Shown here piece by piece: positions 31,678 through 40,499 of a stretch of DNA of 64,000 nucleotides. The DNA comes from Deinococcus peraridilitoris DSM 19664 (GTDB taxonomy: Bacteria > Deinococcota > Deinococci > Deinococcales > Deinococcaceae), in NCBI RefSeq assembly GCF_000317835.1, contig NC_019793.1:1550001-1614000 (forward strand). The letters are read 5' to 3'. The notes under the pieces were generated by a model. The model did not search any database and had not been told where the DNA came from. It was given only the letters and a program-made list of their open reading frames with translations. The position numbers and the translations under genes were made by a program. Within the stretch, counting starts at the first letter, position 1. Every line of letters begins with the position of its first letter.

Positions 31678-31708
31678 TGAGAATTCTCATGAGAACGCTT
31701 CCTAGACT
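31678..31708 (+). promoter_or_regulatory. Palindrome and -10 box upstream of the response regulator
   Basis: Perfect palindrome TGAGAATTCTCA at 31678-31689, followed by a half-site TGAGAA (31690-31695). TAGACT (31703-31708) is a -10 box six bases before the ATG. The palindrome covers the -35 position, as expected for an operator, perhaps autoregulatory. Confidence 0.55.
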
Positions 31709-31714
31709 GGCGCT

Positions 31715-32392
31715 ATGGAACGCAAGCCGCTTGTACTGGTCATCGAAGACGAAAAAGACATCGCGCGCTTTATTGAACTCGAACTGGCGGCCGAAGGGTA
31801 CGCCACAGAAGTCGCGTTCGACGGGGTCACCGGCCTCTCCAAATTCCGTGAAGTCTCGCCTGACCTGGTCATCCTCGATTTGATGCTGCCGGTGCTCGAC
31901 GGCCTGGAGGTCGCGCGCCGTATCCGCAAGACCAGCAACACGCCCATCATCATTCTGACCGCCAAAGACAACATTCAGGACAAAGTCGAAGGCCTGGACT
32001 CGGGCGCTGACGACTACCTCGTCAAGCCGTTCTCGATCGAAGAGCTGCTCGCCCGTGTACGCGCGCACCTTCGGCGCGTCAACCCGGCTGTCACCGGTGA
32101 AGTGCGCGTGGCCGACCTCGTCATGAACCTCGATGGACGTGAGATCTTTCGTGGTGGACGCCGGGTGGAACTCTCCGCCAAGGAATTCGAACTGCTCGAA
32201 CTGCTGGCGCGCAATCCCGGCAAGGTTTTTTCACGCTTTGAAATCGAAGAGAAAGTCTGGCCCGAGTACACCGGCGGCAGCAACGTCGTGGACGTGTACA
32301 TCGGGTACCTGCGCCGCAAGCTTGAGGAAGGCGGCGAACGCCGCTTGATTCACACCGTACGCGGCGTGGGCTACGTCCTGCGCGAAGAGTAA
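31715..32392 (+). CDS. OmpR/PhoB-family response regulator, DrRRA-like
   Basis: 225 residues. Receiver domain: acidic pocket EDEKD, phospho-acceptor Asp in [18 protein letters not shown], Thr in IIILTAKD and Lys in DDYLVKPFS. The C-terminal winged helix carries [32 protein letters not shown] and [15 protein letters not shown], typical of OmpR/PhoB regulators. Sequence and linkage to a histidine kinase resemble D. radiodurans DrRRA (DR2418), needed for radiation resistance; orthology is probable but not proved. Leaderless start after TAGACT. Confidence 0.92.
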   Translation: MERKPLVLVIEDEKDIARFIELELAAEGYATEVAFDGVTGLSKFREVSPDLVILDLMLPVLDGLEVARRIRKTSNTPIIILTAKDNIQDKVEGLDSGADDYLVKPFSIEELLARVRAHLRRVNPAVTGEVRVADLVMNLDGREIFRGGRRVELSAKEFELLELLARNPGKVFSRFEIEEKVWPEYTGGSNVVDVYIGYLRRKLEEGGERRLIHTVRGVGYVLREE

Positions 32393-32474
32393 ATCCCACA
32401 CCCAGACGCCTGACCGCCTTCAGACAAACTTGTGCTCTTTCTCTGCTAATCCTTAGACTCGCTAACCTGAACGC

Positions 32475-34007
32475 ATGACCCTGCGCTGGCGCCTGACGCT
32501 GTTTTACACTTCGCTGCTGGCGATGTTGCTCCTGATCATCGCGGTATCGGTGGTGTGGGTGCTGGAAAGCAACCTGGTGCGCAACATCGGCGACCAGCTG
32601 CGCTCGGACTACCGCCAGATCAGTTTGCGCAGCAACCGCTTCGGGCTCGACGGACCGCTCAACTTCAACTCCAACGCGGTGTTTGCCGACATCTCGCTGT
32701 ATGGCAGCTTCGATCAGATGGTGGGCGTGACCCCTGATCAGGTGCGTGAGATCAGCACCGAGCAGCTGGAAATTTCGATTCTTCCCAGCGAAGAGCGAAC
32801 GTACAACCTGCAAAGCGGGCAAAGCGGGGGCGATCCGCCGGTGCTGCAGCTCAGCCGCGCCGAACTGGCGAGCCTGCAACGCAGCAAGGATCTGCAGATC
32901 ATGGCCATCAAGACCCTGAGGCGTCCACGGGACGCGCAGGGCATTCCGGTGCTGGTGCTGTCCAGCGTGGTCCCGTTTACCAAAATCGACCGGCTGAACA
33001 ACACCGCCGAACCATCAAGCGGCATACTGCACCTCGCCCGCGACCTGACTCCGGTCTACCGCACGGTGCGGCAGTTGCAGTTCATCATGCTGCTGGTCTC
33101 GCTCGCAGGCATCCTGCTGGCCGGAGTCGGTGCCTACGCACTTTCGGGCCGCGCGCTGCGCCCACTGCGGCTGGTGCGCAAGGCGGCCGAGTCGATCAGC
33201 GAGAAAACCCTGCGCCAGCGTGTTCCGGCGCCGAACACCGGCGACGAGGTCGAGGCGCTGGCGCACGCCCTCAACAGCATGCTCGACCGCATCGAGCGCT
33301 CATTTGAAGTGCAGCGCCGCTTCACTTCGGACGCCAGCCACGAACTGCGCACCCCCGTGACGGCCATCGGCGGGCACGCCGGTTACCTGCTGCGGCGCAC
33401 CCAGCCCACGGTGCAGCAGGCCGAGAGCATCACCATCATCAAGAACGAGGCCGATCGTCTCAGTGGCCTGATCGCCAGCCTGCTGGAACTGGCCCGGTCG
33501 GACAGCGGCGTGATGCAGCTGCGGCATCAGCGCATGCTGGCCAGGTTCTTTCTGGAGGACATCGCCCGTGAAGTGCGCCCCCTGGCGAGCGCGCAGGGGG
33601 CAGAGGTGATCGCCGAAGGCGAGGAAGTCGAGTTTCTGGCCGACCCCGACCGGCTGCGTCAGGTGGTACTCAACCTGGTCTCGAACGCCCTCAAGGCCGG
33701 AGCGAACTGCGTGACGCTGCGCAGCGAGCAGACGGGAAGCCATCTGCGGCTGCAGGTGCAGGACGACGGACCGGGCATTCCCGAAGAGCACCTGGGGCGG
33801 CTCTTTGACCGCTTTTACCGCGTCGAGGAATCCCGCTCGCGCGATCAGGGCGGCAGCGGGCTGGGCCTGGCCATCGTCAAGGCGATCGTGGACGCGCACG
33901 GTGGCCGCATCTGGGTCGAAAGTACCGTGGGCGTGGGCACCAGCGTGTACGTGGAACTGCCCGTCGGCAGGATCGAGGAGCGCGAGGCCGACCCCGAAGT
34001 GGCCTGA
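32475..34007 (+). CDS. Sensor histidine kinase, partner of the DrRRA-like regulator
   Basis: 510 residues. Membrane helix at 8-32 (LTLFYTSLLAMLLLIIAVSVVWVL), extracytoplasmic sensor of about 160 residues, second helix near 200-220, HAMP segment (GRALRPLRLVRKAAESIS), HisKA with phospho-acceptor His in RRFTSDASHELRTPVTAI, and HATPase with NLVSNALKAGANCV, DDGPGIPEEHL and GGSGLGLAIVKAIVDAHGG. Follows the regulator by 82 bp, with its own TAACCT box six bases before ATG. It is expected to phosphorylate the upstream regulator. Confidence 0.93.
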   Translation: MTLRWRLTLFYTSLLAMLLLIIAVSVVWVLESNLVRNIGDQLRSDYRQISLRSNRFGLDGPLNFNSNAVFADISLYGSFDQMVGVTPDQVREISTEQLEISILPSEERTYNLQSGQSGGDPPVLQLSRAELASLQRSKDLQIMAIKTLRRPRDAQGIPVLVLSSVVPFTKIDRLNNTAEPSSGILHLARDLTPVYRTVRQLQFIMLLVSLAGILLAGVGAYALSGRALRPLRLVRKAAESISEKTLRQRVPAPNTGDEVEALAHALNSMLDRIERSFEVQRRFTSDASHELRTPVTAIGGHAGYLLRRTQPTVQQAESITIIKNEADRLSGLIASLLELARSDSGVMQLRHQRMLARFFLEDIAREVRPLASAQGAEVIAEGEEVEFLADPDRLRQVVLNLVSNALKAGANCVTLRSEQTGSHLRLQVQDDGPGIPEEHLGRLFDRFYRVEESRSRDQGGSGLGLAIVKAIVDAHGGRIWVESTVGVGTSVYVELPVGRIEEREADPEVA

Positions 34008-34037
34008 CCGGTGACCGGGCGCGCCCGGTCAGGCCAG

Positions 34038-34394
34038 CTACTTGCGCAGGCGCTTGAGGGCTTCTTCCGGGCTGATCTGACCGCGTTCCAGCAGCGCCAG
34101 CGTTTCGTCGCGCGGATCACGCTCCTCGGGTTCGTAGCCGATGGCGCGCAGCAGAGCGTCGAAACGCGAGCGGACCGTGGGATAGGAGACGCCCAGGATG
34201 CGCTCGACTTCCTTGAGGTTGCCGCGCACCTTGATATAGAGGCGCAGAAACTCCAGGTTCTCGGGGCTCAGAACTGCAAACTCGTTGAGTTCGAACTCGC
34301 CTTGCACGGTCACGCCTGATTCGGGAAAGCGCAGTTCGGTCACCAGGGGCATTTCGCTGACCCCGGGAAACGGCAGCGGCAAGGGCTTGGGCAT
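34038..34394 (-). CDS. DUF2089-like helix-turn-helix regulator
   Basis: 118 residues from ATG 34394 (TACGAT box six bases upstream). Core: LSPENLEFLRLYIKVRGNLKEVERILGVSYPTVRSRFDALLRAIGYEP, the DUF2089 pattern of a sigma-like helix-turn-helix, followed by a C-terminal RGQISPEEALKRLRK that resembles a SHOCT-type end. It is the last gene of a leftward trio with two proteins of the DUF4097/SHOCT class and is the likely regulator of that set. Confidence 0.82.
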   Translation of the reverse strand: MPKPLPLPFPGVSEMPLVTELRFPESGVTVQGEFELNEFAVLSPENLEFLRLYIKVRGNLKEVERILGVSYPTVRSRFDALLRAIGYEPEERDPRDETLALLERGQISPEEALKRLRK

Positions 34395-34458
34395 GAGTTC
34401 ATCGTAGCGTCTGGTCATGCTGCCCGCCCTTGGCCGCAGGTCGAAGGATCACTCCAGG

Positions 34459-35061
34459 TCACTCCACGTGCAGGCTGATTTCCGAACCGTCGGCGGCCTC
34501 GACCGAGAGGAGCTCGCCCACCGGGGGGTTGGCGCTGAGCATCAGGCTGAGGGCCTCGCTGCTGATGCCGCTGCGCTCGAGCGCGGCCAACACCCGCGGC
34601 GGCAGCAGCTTGGCGGCGTGTTCACCCAGCGACAGCGGCAGATTGGCGCGCAATTCGCTGCCGTCGACATCCTCGACGTTCACGCGCAGGATGCTGCCCG
34701 GTCGCCCGGACCGGCGCTCGCCGTGTTCCCGGAAGGGTCCTCCGGGCCGCCCTGGACCGCCGGGACCGCGTGGACGGCCAAAGGCGCCCTGCATGGCGTC
34801 GCGCACGAGACGGGGCACGTCTTCCATCACCGACTCGAAATCACCCACGGGCACCGGGCGCCGCAATCCTGCTTTGATTTCCAGCAGCACTGCCAGTTCC
34901 TCGGGACTGAAACCGTCTTCGCCCAGCAAGGCGAAAAGGTGCGCCCAGCGTGGACCCAGATCCAGTCTGGGTGAGAGGGCTGCCAGCAGCGCGCCTGCGT
35001 CCTCGGCGCTCAGGCGCTCACGCGCCACCATCTCCAGCACCCGGCGAAGCTGCTCTTTCAT
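34459..35061 (-). CDS. SHOCT-like / helical-repeat protein of the DUF4097 operon
   Basis: 200 residues. N-terminal helical repeats (EQLRRVLEMVARERLSAEDAGALLAAL; EDGFSPEELAVLLEIKAGL), a Gly/Pro/Arg-rich linker (GRPRGPGGPGRPGGPFREHGERR), then ILRVNVEDVDGSELRANLPLSLGEHAAKLLP and another helical repeat. The SxEDAxxLLxxL units resemble SHOCT-like modules. Start overlaps the upstream gene stop by 4 bp. Function not established; linkage suggests an envelope-stress sensor partner. Confidence 0.7.
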   Translation of the reverse strand: MKEQLRRVLEMVARERLSAEDAGALLAALSPRLDLGPRWAHLFALLGEDGFSPEELAVLLEIKAGLRRPVPVGDFESVMEDVPRLVRDAMQGAFGRPRGPGGPGRPGGPFREHGERRSGRPGSILRVNVEDVDGSELRANLPLSLGEHAAKLLPPRVLAALERSGISSEALSLMLSANPPVGELLSVEAADGSEISLHVE

Positions 35062-35876
35062 GCGCTCACCTCTCCTTTGCCGTCATGCTCTTCGGAAGAC
35101 GCGCTGACACCCGCACCTGTCAGGGTGGCGTTGCCACCGGTGATCGATACGTTCAGACGGATATTGCCCTGGGTATACCCTTCATAGGTCGCCGTGGCGG
35201 GGCTGGTGTCCCGCCGTTTCACGGCGAAGCCGTGAGTGCGCAGGCTGCCACCCACCACCTGCGCGTTCAGGCGGACGGAGGCGGCGTTGGGCACGCTGAG
35301 GGTGGCGTTGCCGCCTGTCAGCTTCACGCTGTGCTCGCCTTCCTCCAGGGTGGCCGTGGCCTGCAGGTTGCCGCCCGTGACGTTGACGTTGAGGGCGCTG
35401 ACCTGCCCCAGGTGCAGGTTTCCTCCGGACACCTTGCCCTGCACCCGAGCATTCAGGTCGTGCAGACGGACGTTGCCGCCGGCCAGATCGATGCTCACGT
35501 CACGAAAGTCCTCGGGAATACGCAGCTCGATTTTGAGACTTTCCCGAAAAAGACCTTGCGTCAGACGATTCAACCAGCCCTCGCTTTCGCGTTCGCGCCG
35601 CAGCGTCCAGCCGTCCGGACCGGCCAGGAGTTCGATACGGCCCTCGCCTTCGGCTGTGACCTGCGGCGTGGTGAGGCCGGAATCGGCGTAAACCTGCACG
35701 CTGGCACCCTGCATCGCGATGCGCAGACGGCGTGGCGCTTGCTGTTCGGGCACTTCGGCAGTGCGCTGCACGCCAGCAGACGGGGCGGCAAGCAGCGTCT
35801 CGGCTTCTGCGGCGGTGAGTTTGCCCTCGGCCACCAGGGCCTGTACACGTGCCCGAAAGTCATCCTGTGAATTCAT
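35058..35876 (-). CDS. DUF4097-like beta-helix protein with N-terminal SHOCT-like module
   Basis: 272 residues from ATG 35876 (GGAGGTGG just upstream). Residues 3-28 (DFRARVQALVAEGKLTAAEAETLLAA) are a SHOCT-like hairpin. The rest is a repetitive beta structure with recurrent (A/T)GGN motifs (DLAGGNVRLHDL, VSGGNLHLGQVSALNVNVTGGNLQA, KLTGGNATLSV, SITGGNATLTG), the pattern of DUF4097 and DUF2807 proteins. No signal peptide seen, so likely cytoplasmic or membrane-adjacent. First gene of the three-gene leftward unit. Confidence 0.78.
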   Translation of the reverse strand: MNSQDDFRARVQALVAEGKLTAAEAETLLAAPSAGVQRTAEVPEQQAPRRLRIAMQGASVQVYADSGLTTPQVTAEGEGRIELLAGPDGWTLRRERESEGWLNRLTQGLFRESLKIELRIPEDFRDVSIDLAGGNVRLHDLNARVQGKVSGGNLHLGQVSALNVNVTGGNLQATATLEEGEHSVKLTGGNATLSVPNAASVRLNAQVVGGSLRTHGFAVKRRDTSPATATYEGYTQGNIRLNVSITGGNATLTGAGVSASSEEHDGKGEVSA

Positions 35877-35894
35877 GACCACCTCCTGTCTTAT

Positions 35895-35923
35895 TTGTAA
35901 ACCTGTATATCACATTCTGTCAA
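35895..35923 (-). promoter_or_regulatory. Promoter of the DUF4097-SHOCT-DUF2089 operon
   Basis: -35 TTGACA (complement of 35918-35923) and -10 TTACAA (complement of 35895-35900), spacer 17. The region also holds TTGTAAAC (35895-35902) and GTTTTACA (35929-35936), an imperfect inverted pair that could be an operator, possibly for the operon's own DUF2089 regulator. Confidence 0.65.
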
Positions 35924-35950
35924 GTCGAGTTTTACATTCTTCCATCGAGG

Positions 35951-36538
35951 ATGGCGGTTGAGCGGCACGGCGTACACTTGGGCCAGAAACGAGGCGTACA
36001 AATCCTGCAGCCCCATGACTCTTCATCCAGCGACCGGGTTTCTGTCGACGTCCCCGAGGAACACCGCCCTGCCGGCCCTCCTTCCCCGACCGCATGGTCG
36101 CGCGGGCCGCACGCCTTGCTGTGGCAGCTGGCTGCCGTGGCATTGGGCGGGGCGGTCGGGGGCCTGCTGCGCGCCTCGCTGATTCAGGCCTTTCCGGGGT
36201 GGCCCGGCACCCTGCCCCTGGTGATTCTGGCTGAAAACGTGACGGGAGCCTTTCTGCTCGGTCTGGTGCTGACACTGCTGTTGCGCCGCCCCCGCATCCC
36301 CCAGGGCGTGCGGCTGTTCGTGTGTACGGGCGTGCTGGGTTCATTCACGACTTTCTCGAACCTGACCCTCGATGTGGTACAGCTGGCGAGCGCCGGTCAA
36401 TTCGCTTTGGCCCTGGCGTACGCGCTGGGGAGTGTTCTGCTCGGACTCACGGCGACGCTGCTTGGCGTGACCATCGGGCGCCGCCTGGGGACCGGCAGCG
36501 ACGTGTCCTCGTCTGCACCTTCCGGAGGTCTGCGGTGA
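35951..36538 (+). CDS. crcB: CrcB/Fluc fluoride channel, subunit 1
   Basis: Four membrane segments in the C-terminal 140 residues, with family motifs GGAVGGLLRASL, LAENVTGAFLLGLVL and TGVLGSFTTFSNLTLD (the Asn and the Phe-box/TTFS residues line the fluoride pore). The first 55 residues before LLWQLAAVALGG are unusually hydrophilic, so the true start may be a TTG at 35978 or 36116 instead of ATG 35951. It exports fluoride. It overlaps the second crcB by 4 bp, suggesting a heterodimeric Fluc. Confidence 0.88.
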   Translation: MAVERHGVHLGQKRGVQILQPHDSSSSDRVSVDVPEEHRPAGPPSPTAWSRGPHALLWQLAAVALGGAVGGLLRASLIQAFPGWPGTLPLVILAENVTGAFLLGLVLTLLLRRPRIPQGVRLFVCTGVLGSFTTFSNLTLDVVQLASAGQFALALAYALGSVLLGLTATLLGVTIGRRLGTGSDVSSSAPSGGLR

Positions 36539-36900
36539 CGGCGCTGCTGATCGCGCTGGCCGCGGCGGGCGGGGCTGCGGCACGCTTTCTGGTCGACTCC
36601 CTGGTTTCCGGGCGGCTGGGGCGCTGGCCGTGGGGCACCCTGTGCGTCAATCTGAGTGGTTCGCTGGCACTGGGCCTGCTGGTCGGGCTGACGCTCGAGG
36701 GTGTCGTCTCCCCCACCGACCGCCTGGTGGTGGGCACCGGCTTTCTGGGCGCCTACACGACCTTTTCGACCTGGATGTACGACTGCGTCCGGCTGACCGA
36801 GCAGGGTGCGTGGGGGCGGGCGTGGTTCAACGCGCTGGGCAGCCTGATGCTGGGCGTGCTGGCCGCCGCACTCGGGCTGTGGACGGCGGGGCAGTGGTAA
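36535..36900 (+). CDS. crcB: CrcB/Fluc fluoride channel, subunit 2
   Basis: 121 residues from GTG 36535 with GGAGG six bases upstream and GTGA overlap with the first crcB stop. Motifs: AAAGGAAARFLVDSLV, LCVNLSGSLALGLLVGL and VGTGFLGAYTTFSTWMYD. Fluc channels are dual-topology dimers; in genomes with two adjacent copies each has fixed, opposite topology and they pair. The arginines in loop 1 (RFLVDSLVSGRLGR) support an orientation opposite to subunit 1, but this needs topology prediction. Confidence 0.9.
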   Translation: MTALLIALAAAGGAAARFLVDSLVSGRLGRWPWGTLCVNLSGSLALGLLVGLTLEGVVSPTDRLVVGTGFLGAYTTFSTWMYDCVRLTEQGAWGRAWFNALGSLMLGVLAAALGLWTAGQW

Positions 36901-36989
36901 GACCGGCTCGCTGCCGCGGGGCAAAAAGTCCTCAGGCAGCGCCCTTGAGACCGGCAGCCGTCTGCGCGACAATGCCCAAAGCACCTGGA

Positions 36990-37018
36990 CTGCGAGGGCG
37001 AAGAATGCGCCCTCGCAG
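36990..37018 (+). promoter_or_regulatory. Stable hairpin in the 5' leader of the ribonuclease gene
   Basis: Perfect 11-bp stem CTGCGAGGGCG / CGCCCTCGCAG with a 7-nt loop, ending 57 bp before the RNase start codon. No U-run follows. It might protect the leader or serve as an autoregulatory target of the encoded ribonuclease; that idea is inference only. Confidence 0.5.
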
Positions 37019-37075
37019 AGGCAGAGCAGCCCGGCAGAGCGCTTCGCCGTGCGCCACAACGTCAAAAGGACCCAC

Positions 37076-38932
37076 ATGACCGAACTCACAACCGTGGCAC
37101 ACAACGCCAGCCTGGTGCTCTACAAACAAAAGCCGGCCCGCGTGAGCAGCACAACCGGAGACAAGCTGGACATCGAAACGTCCGGCGGGACCGTGCGCGT
37201 GCGCCCCAAAGACGTGCTGGTCCTGCATCCCGGTCCGCTGACCAGCCTGAGCGCCCTGCGCACGCTCGTGGGCGAACCGGCCGAAGTCTGGGAACTGATG
37301 GAGGGCGCCGCGCTGCCGCTCTCCGACGTGGCCGAGCTGGCCTTTGGCGACTTCACCCCGGACAGCGCGCTGGCAGTGTGGGGCTGGGTGCAGGAGGGTA
37401 CGTATTTCGGCGGTACACCGTCGAACATCGTTCCACGAAGCGCCGCGCAGGTGCAGGCCACCCTGACCCAGAAAGAGGCCAGGGCAGACGAGTCACGCGC
37501 CTGGGAAGTCTTTCTGGACGGTCTGCGGCGAGGCGAGGTCAGCGACCCGCGCAGACTCGCCGACGTCGAGGCGCTCGCGCTGGGACGGGCACAGAAATCA
37601 CGCACCCTGAATGCACTGGGGCGCCCGGAAACGCCGGAAAACGCGCACGCGCTGCTGCTTTCCCTGAAAGTCTGGGACGAGACGCGCCATCCTTACCCGG
37701 CACGCTTCGGCGCGGCACTCTCGGCACCCCACTTGCCCGTCCCTTCGCTGCCCGGCGAGGAGCGGCTGGACCTGTCGCACCTGAGCGCACTGGCCATCGA
37801 CGATGAGGGCAGCAGCGATCCTGACGACGCCCTCAGCCTGGAGCGCCTGGTCCTTGAAAACGGCGAAGCAGGCTGGCGCCTGTGGGTTCACGTGGCCGAC
37901 GCGGCGGCCCTGGTGGCGCCGGATGGCGAGATCGACCGTGAGGCCCGCAAACGGGGCGCCACCCTCTACCTGCCCGAGACCACCGTGCCGATGCTGCCCG
38001 AACCCATCACCGGGCAGCTGGGACTGGGGCTCGCCGATACGTCGCCGGCGCTGAGCATCGCCGTACAGCTCAGCGCCGCCTTCGAGCCGCAGGGCGCCGA
38101 GGTACACCTGACGCGTATCCGGGTGACGCGCCTGACCTACGCCGAAGCTCAGCGGGCACTGGACGCCGGGCAGCCGGGCCCCCTGCAGGAGCTGGCAGCG
38201 CTGGCCGTCACGGCCCGCACTCGCCGTGAAGCCGCCGGAGCGGTCATGCTGGAGCTGCCCGAAGTGCGCGTGCGTGTGCGCGACGGTGAAGTGATTATCA
38301 CCCCGCTGCCTCCCCTGCAGAGCCGGGCGGTGGTGCAGGAAGCCATGATGCTGGCCGGCGAGTCGGTGGCAACCTGGGCACAGCAACGCGATCTGCCGCT
38401 GCCGTTTGCCGCGCAGGACCCGCCGCTCGCGCGCGTCGAAGGCGAACAGCTCGCACAGCAATGGGCACGGCGCAAGTCGCTCAGCCGCACCCGATTTTCG
38501 CCCAGAGCGGGACGGCACGCCGGCCTCGGGCTGCAGGCCTACGCGCAGGCAACCAGCCCCCTGAGGCGATACCTGGATCTGGTGGTGCACCAGCAGCTGC
38601 GTGCCGCATTGCGGGGTGAACGGCCCCTGACGGGTGCCGAGATTGCCGCCCGCATCGCCGAAGCCGACCTCGCAGCCGGAGCGGTGCGCGCGGCGGAGCG
38701 CGCGGCCAATCGCCACTGGACGCTGGTGTACCTGAGCCGCCGGCCAGGCTGGTCAGGTGAGGGCGTGGTCGTGGAGCGCCGGGGAGCGGTCACCACCGTG
38801 TTGCTGGGTGATCTGGCGCTGGATGTCCCACTGACGACTTCCACGGCATTGGGCGAGGAGCTGCGCCTGGAACTCGGTGAAATCGATCTGCCCAGCCTCA
38901 CCAGCCGCTGGCGCGTGGTCACCGATTCCTGA
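37076..38932 (+). CDS. RNB-domain ribonuclease (RNase II/R family), Deinococcus type
   Basis: 618 residues from ATG 37076 (AAAAGGA five bases upstream). The RNB catalytic centre is AIDDEGSSDPDDALS near residue 245, with the usual cluster of Asp residues, then WVHVADAAALV, RGATLYLPETTVPMLPE and SPLRRYLDLVVHQQL. The N-terminus lacks typical cold-shock domains and instead has a helical region (residues 1-200), as in the unusual RNase II of D. radiodurans (DR0020). It degrades RNA 3'-5'. Ends with a short S1-like region. Confidence 0.9.
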   Translation: MTELTTVAHNASLVLYKQKPARVSSTTGDKLDIETSGGTVRVRPKDVLVLHPGPLTSLSALRTLVGEPAEVWELMEGAALPLSDVAELAFGDFTPDSALAVWGWVQEGTYFGGTPSNIVPRSAAQVQATLTQKEARADESRAWEVFLDGLRRGEVSDPRRLADVEALALGRAQKSRTLNALGRPETPENAHALLLSLKVWDETRHPYPARFGAALSAPHLPVPSLPGEERLDLSHLSALAIDDEGSSDPDDALSLERLVLENGEAGWRLWVHVADAAALVAPDGEIDREARKRGATLYLPETTVPMLPEPITGQLGLGLADTSPALSIAVQLSAAFEPQGAEVHLTRIRVTRLTYAEAQRALDAGQPGPLQELAALAVTARTRREAAGAVMLELPEVRVRVRDGEVIITPLPPLQSRAVVQEAMMLAGESVATWAQQRDLPLPFAAQDPPLARVEGEQLAQQWARRKSLSRTRFSPRAGRHAGLGLQAYAQATSPLRRYLDLVVHQQLRAALRGERPLTGAEIAARIAEADLAAGAVRAAERAANRHWTLVYLSRRPGWSGEGVVVERRGAVTTVLLGDLALDVPLTTSTALGEELRLELGEIDLPSLTSRWRVVTDS

Positions 38933-39183
38933 CCCACGGCCCTTGTTAATAAACTGTTAAGTTTGTGTGCCTGACGGCTGCCTATGCCGAAGGGAATGGG
39001 TGGGTCCGAAAGCCCTGGTTCACTGCGCGAGGCCCCTCCACAAACCTTGTGGGATCTCCTGCCGCAGCTGCTCTGGACCATGAACGCTGCCGGACGGCGC
39101 CACCGCCCGTCCCCGATGTTTGAACTTCCCTTCCTTTCAGGCAGGCGGAAAGCTGGCCCACCGCTCGGTTTCAGTGGGCTGGT

Positions 39184-39387
39184 GGAATCGAGGCATTTTC
39201 GGCGTTCGCAACGGTGGGGTTGTCGATGAACACCACGCCGCTGGTATCGCCGATCGGTCAGGTGATGCTGATCGTGCTGATGTTCCTGGGGCGAATCGGC
39301 CCGCTGACGTTCGCCATCGCCCTTGCGCGGCGGCAGCATGGTCCGCGGGTGCGTTACCCGGAAGACAAATCCATCATCATCGGGTAG
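39184..39387 (+). pseudogene. Fragment of a TrkH/KtrB potassium transporter (C-terminus only)
   Basis: The frame reads GIEAFSAFATVGLSMNTTPL, then VSPIGQVMLIVLMFLGRIGPLTFAIALARR, RYPEDKSIIIG and stop. That is the last 67 or so residues of a Trk/Ktr potassium-transport subunit, including the final pore-loop filter-like TVGLS and the closing helix. The rest (about 380 residues) is absent: the 250 bp upstream to the RNase gene contain no transporter sequence in any frame I could see. It is a deletion remnant. Confidence 0.78.
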
Positions 39388-39512
39388 CCGCCTGCCGTGT
39401 ATTCCCCGTTGCCGGTCGGCCGGGAATGACCGGTCTTCAAGCCACAAGCCCGAGCGGCACCTTCACGAACTCGGGGCAACCGATTGCGCCTGAAACCACG
39501 CCCGAGACGCCG

Positions 39513-40499
39513 TCAGTTCCGCTCGGGCTTGGCGTCGCGGCCCATCAGGGCCGCGACGCCTTCTTCGAGCGTCCACGCGCCCGTGACCACCTGACGCACG
39601 GCTTTCACGATGGGCAAATCGTGGCCGTGGGCCTGCGCCCAATCACTCAGCAGCTGTGCGCTGCGCAGACCCTCTACCACCTTCCCTCCTTGCGCCGGAT
39701 CGAGGCCGCGCGCCAGACGCTCACCCGCCGCGCGGTTGCGTGAATGACGGCTGTTGGCCGTGGCCATCAGGTCGCCCAGCCCGGAGAGTCCATACACCGT
39801 GTCTTCCTGAGCTCCCTGCGAAGCCAGGTAACGTCCCATCTCACGCAGCCCGCGCGTCATGAGGGACGCCTTGGCGTTGTCACCCAACTCCAGTCCGTCG
39901 ACCATGCCTGCCGCCAGGGCCATCACGTTTTTCAGCACCCCGCCCAACTCCACGCCGGGCAGGTCCGGCGAAGTGTACACCCGGAACGTGGGCGTCAGGG
40001 TGGCCTGCTGAACCTGCAATGCGAACTCCTGGTCAGGACTCGCGACGACGCTGGCCGCCGGAAGCAGGCGCCCGACCTCCTCGGCATGGTTGGGGCCCGA
40101 CAGCACCGCCCGGCGTGCAAATCCCAGATCGGCGGCCAGTTCGCTGAGGCGCCGCCCGTCGGACGACAGGCCCTTGGCGCACAGCACCACGCCCAGGCTC
40201 CGTGGCAACACGGAAAGCAGCTCCTCGACCCCGGCACTGGGAACCACCACCAGTGCCCATCCAAAGGCCCCGACCACACCCAGGTCGGCAGTGACCTGCA
40301 CGCCGTCCGGCAGCGCTACACCCGGCAGGTAGGTCGTGTTTTCCCGCGTGCACCGCAACTGCTCTGCGAAATCAGCCCGGCGCGCCCAGAGCGTCACCGG
40401 GCGTCCGTGACGTGTCAGCATCACCGCGAGCGCGCTGCCCCAGCCGCCCGCACCCAGGACCAGCACGGGTGGTGTGGCGCTCACGCCTGTGGCGCTCAC
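39513..40499 (-). CDS. gpsA: Glycerol-3-phosphate dehydrogenase [NAD(P)+]
   Basis: 328 residues. NAD-binding [17 protein letters not shown], substrate-proximal [13 protein letters not shown], catalytic Lys in [22 protein letters not shown] and the C-terminal [23 protein letters not shown]. It makes sn-glycerol 3-phosphate from dihydroxyacetone phosphate for phospholipid synthesis. Overlaps the methyltransferase gene upstream by 4 bp, so they are cotranscribed. Confidence 0.96.
   Translation of the reverse strand: MSATGVSATPPVLVLGAGGWGSALAVMLTRHGRPVTLWARRADFAEQLRCTRENTTYLPGVALPDGVQVTADLGVVGAFGWALVVVPSAGVEELLSVLPRSLGVVLCAKGLSSDGRRLSELAADLGFARRAVLSGPNHAEEVGRLLPAASVVASPDQEFALQVQQATLTPTFRVYTSPDLPGVELGGVLKNVMALAAGMVDGLELGDNAKASLMTRGLREMGRYLASQGAQEDTVYGLSGLGDLMATANSRHSRNRAAGERLARGLDPAQGGKVVEGLRSAQLLSDWAQAHGHDLPIVKAVRQVVTGAWTLEEGVAALMGRDAKPERN

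Noticed and set aside
35941..36120. Fluoride riboswitch upstream of crcB
   Set aside because: I looked for the crcB RNA pattern and could not find its conserved pseudoknot pieces; a covariance-model search would settle this.
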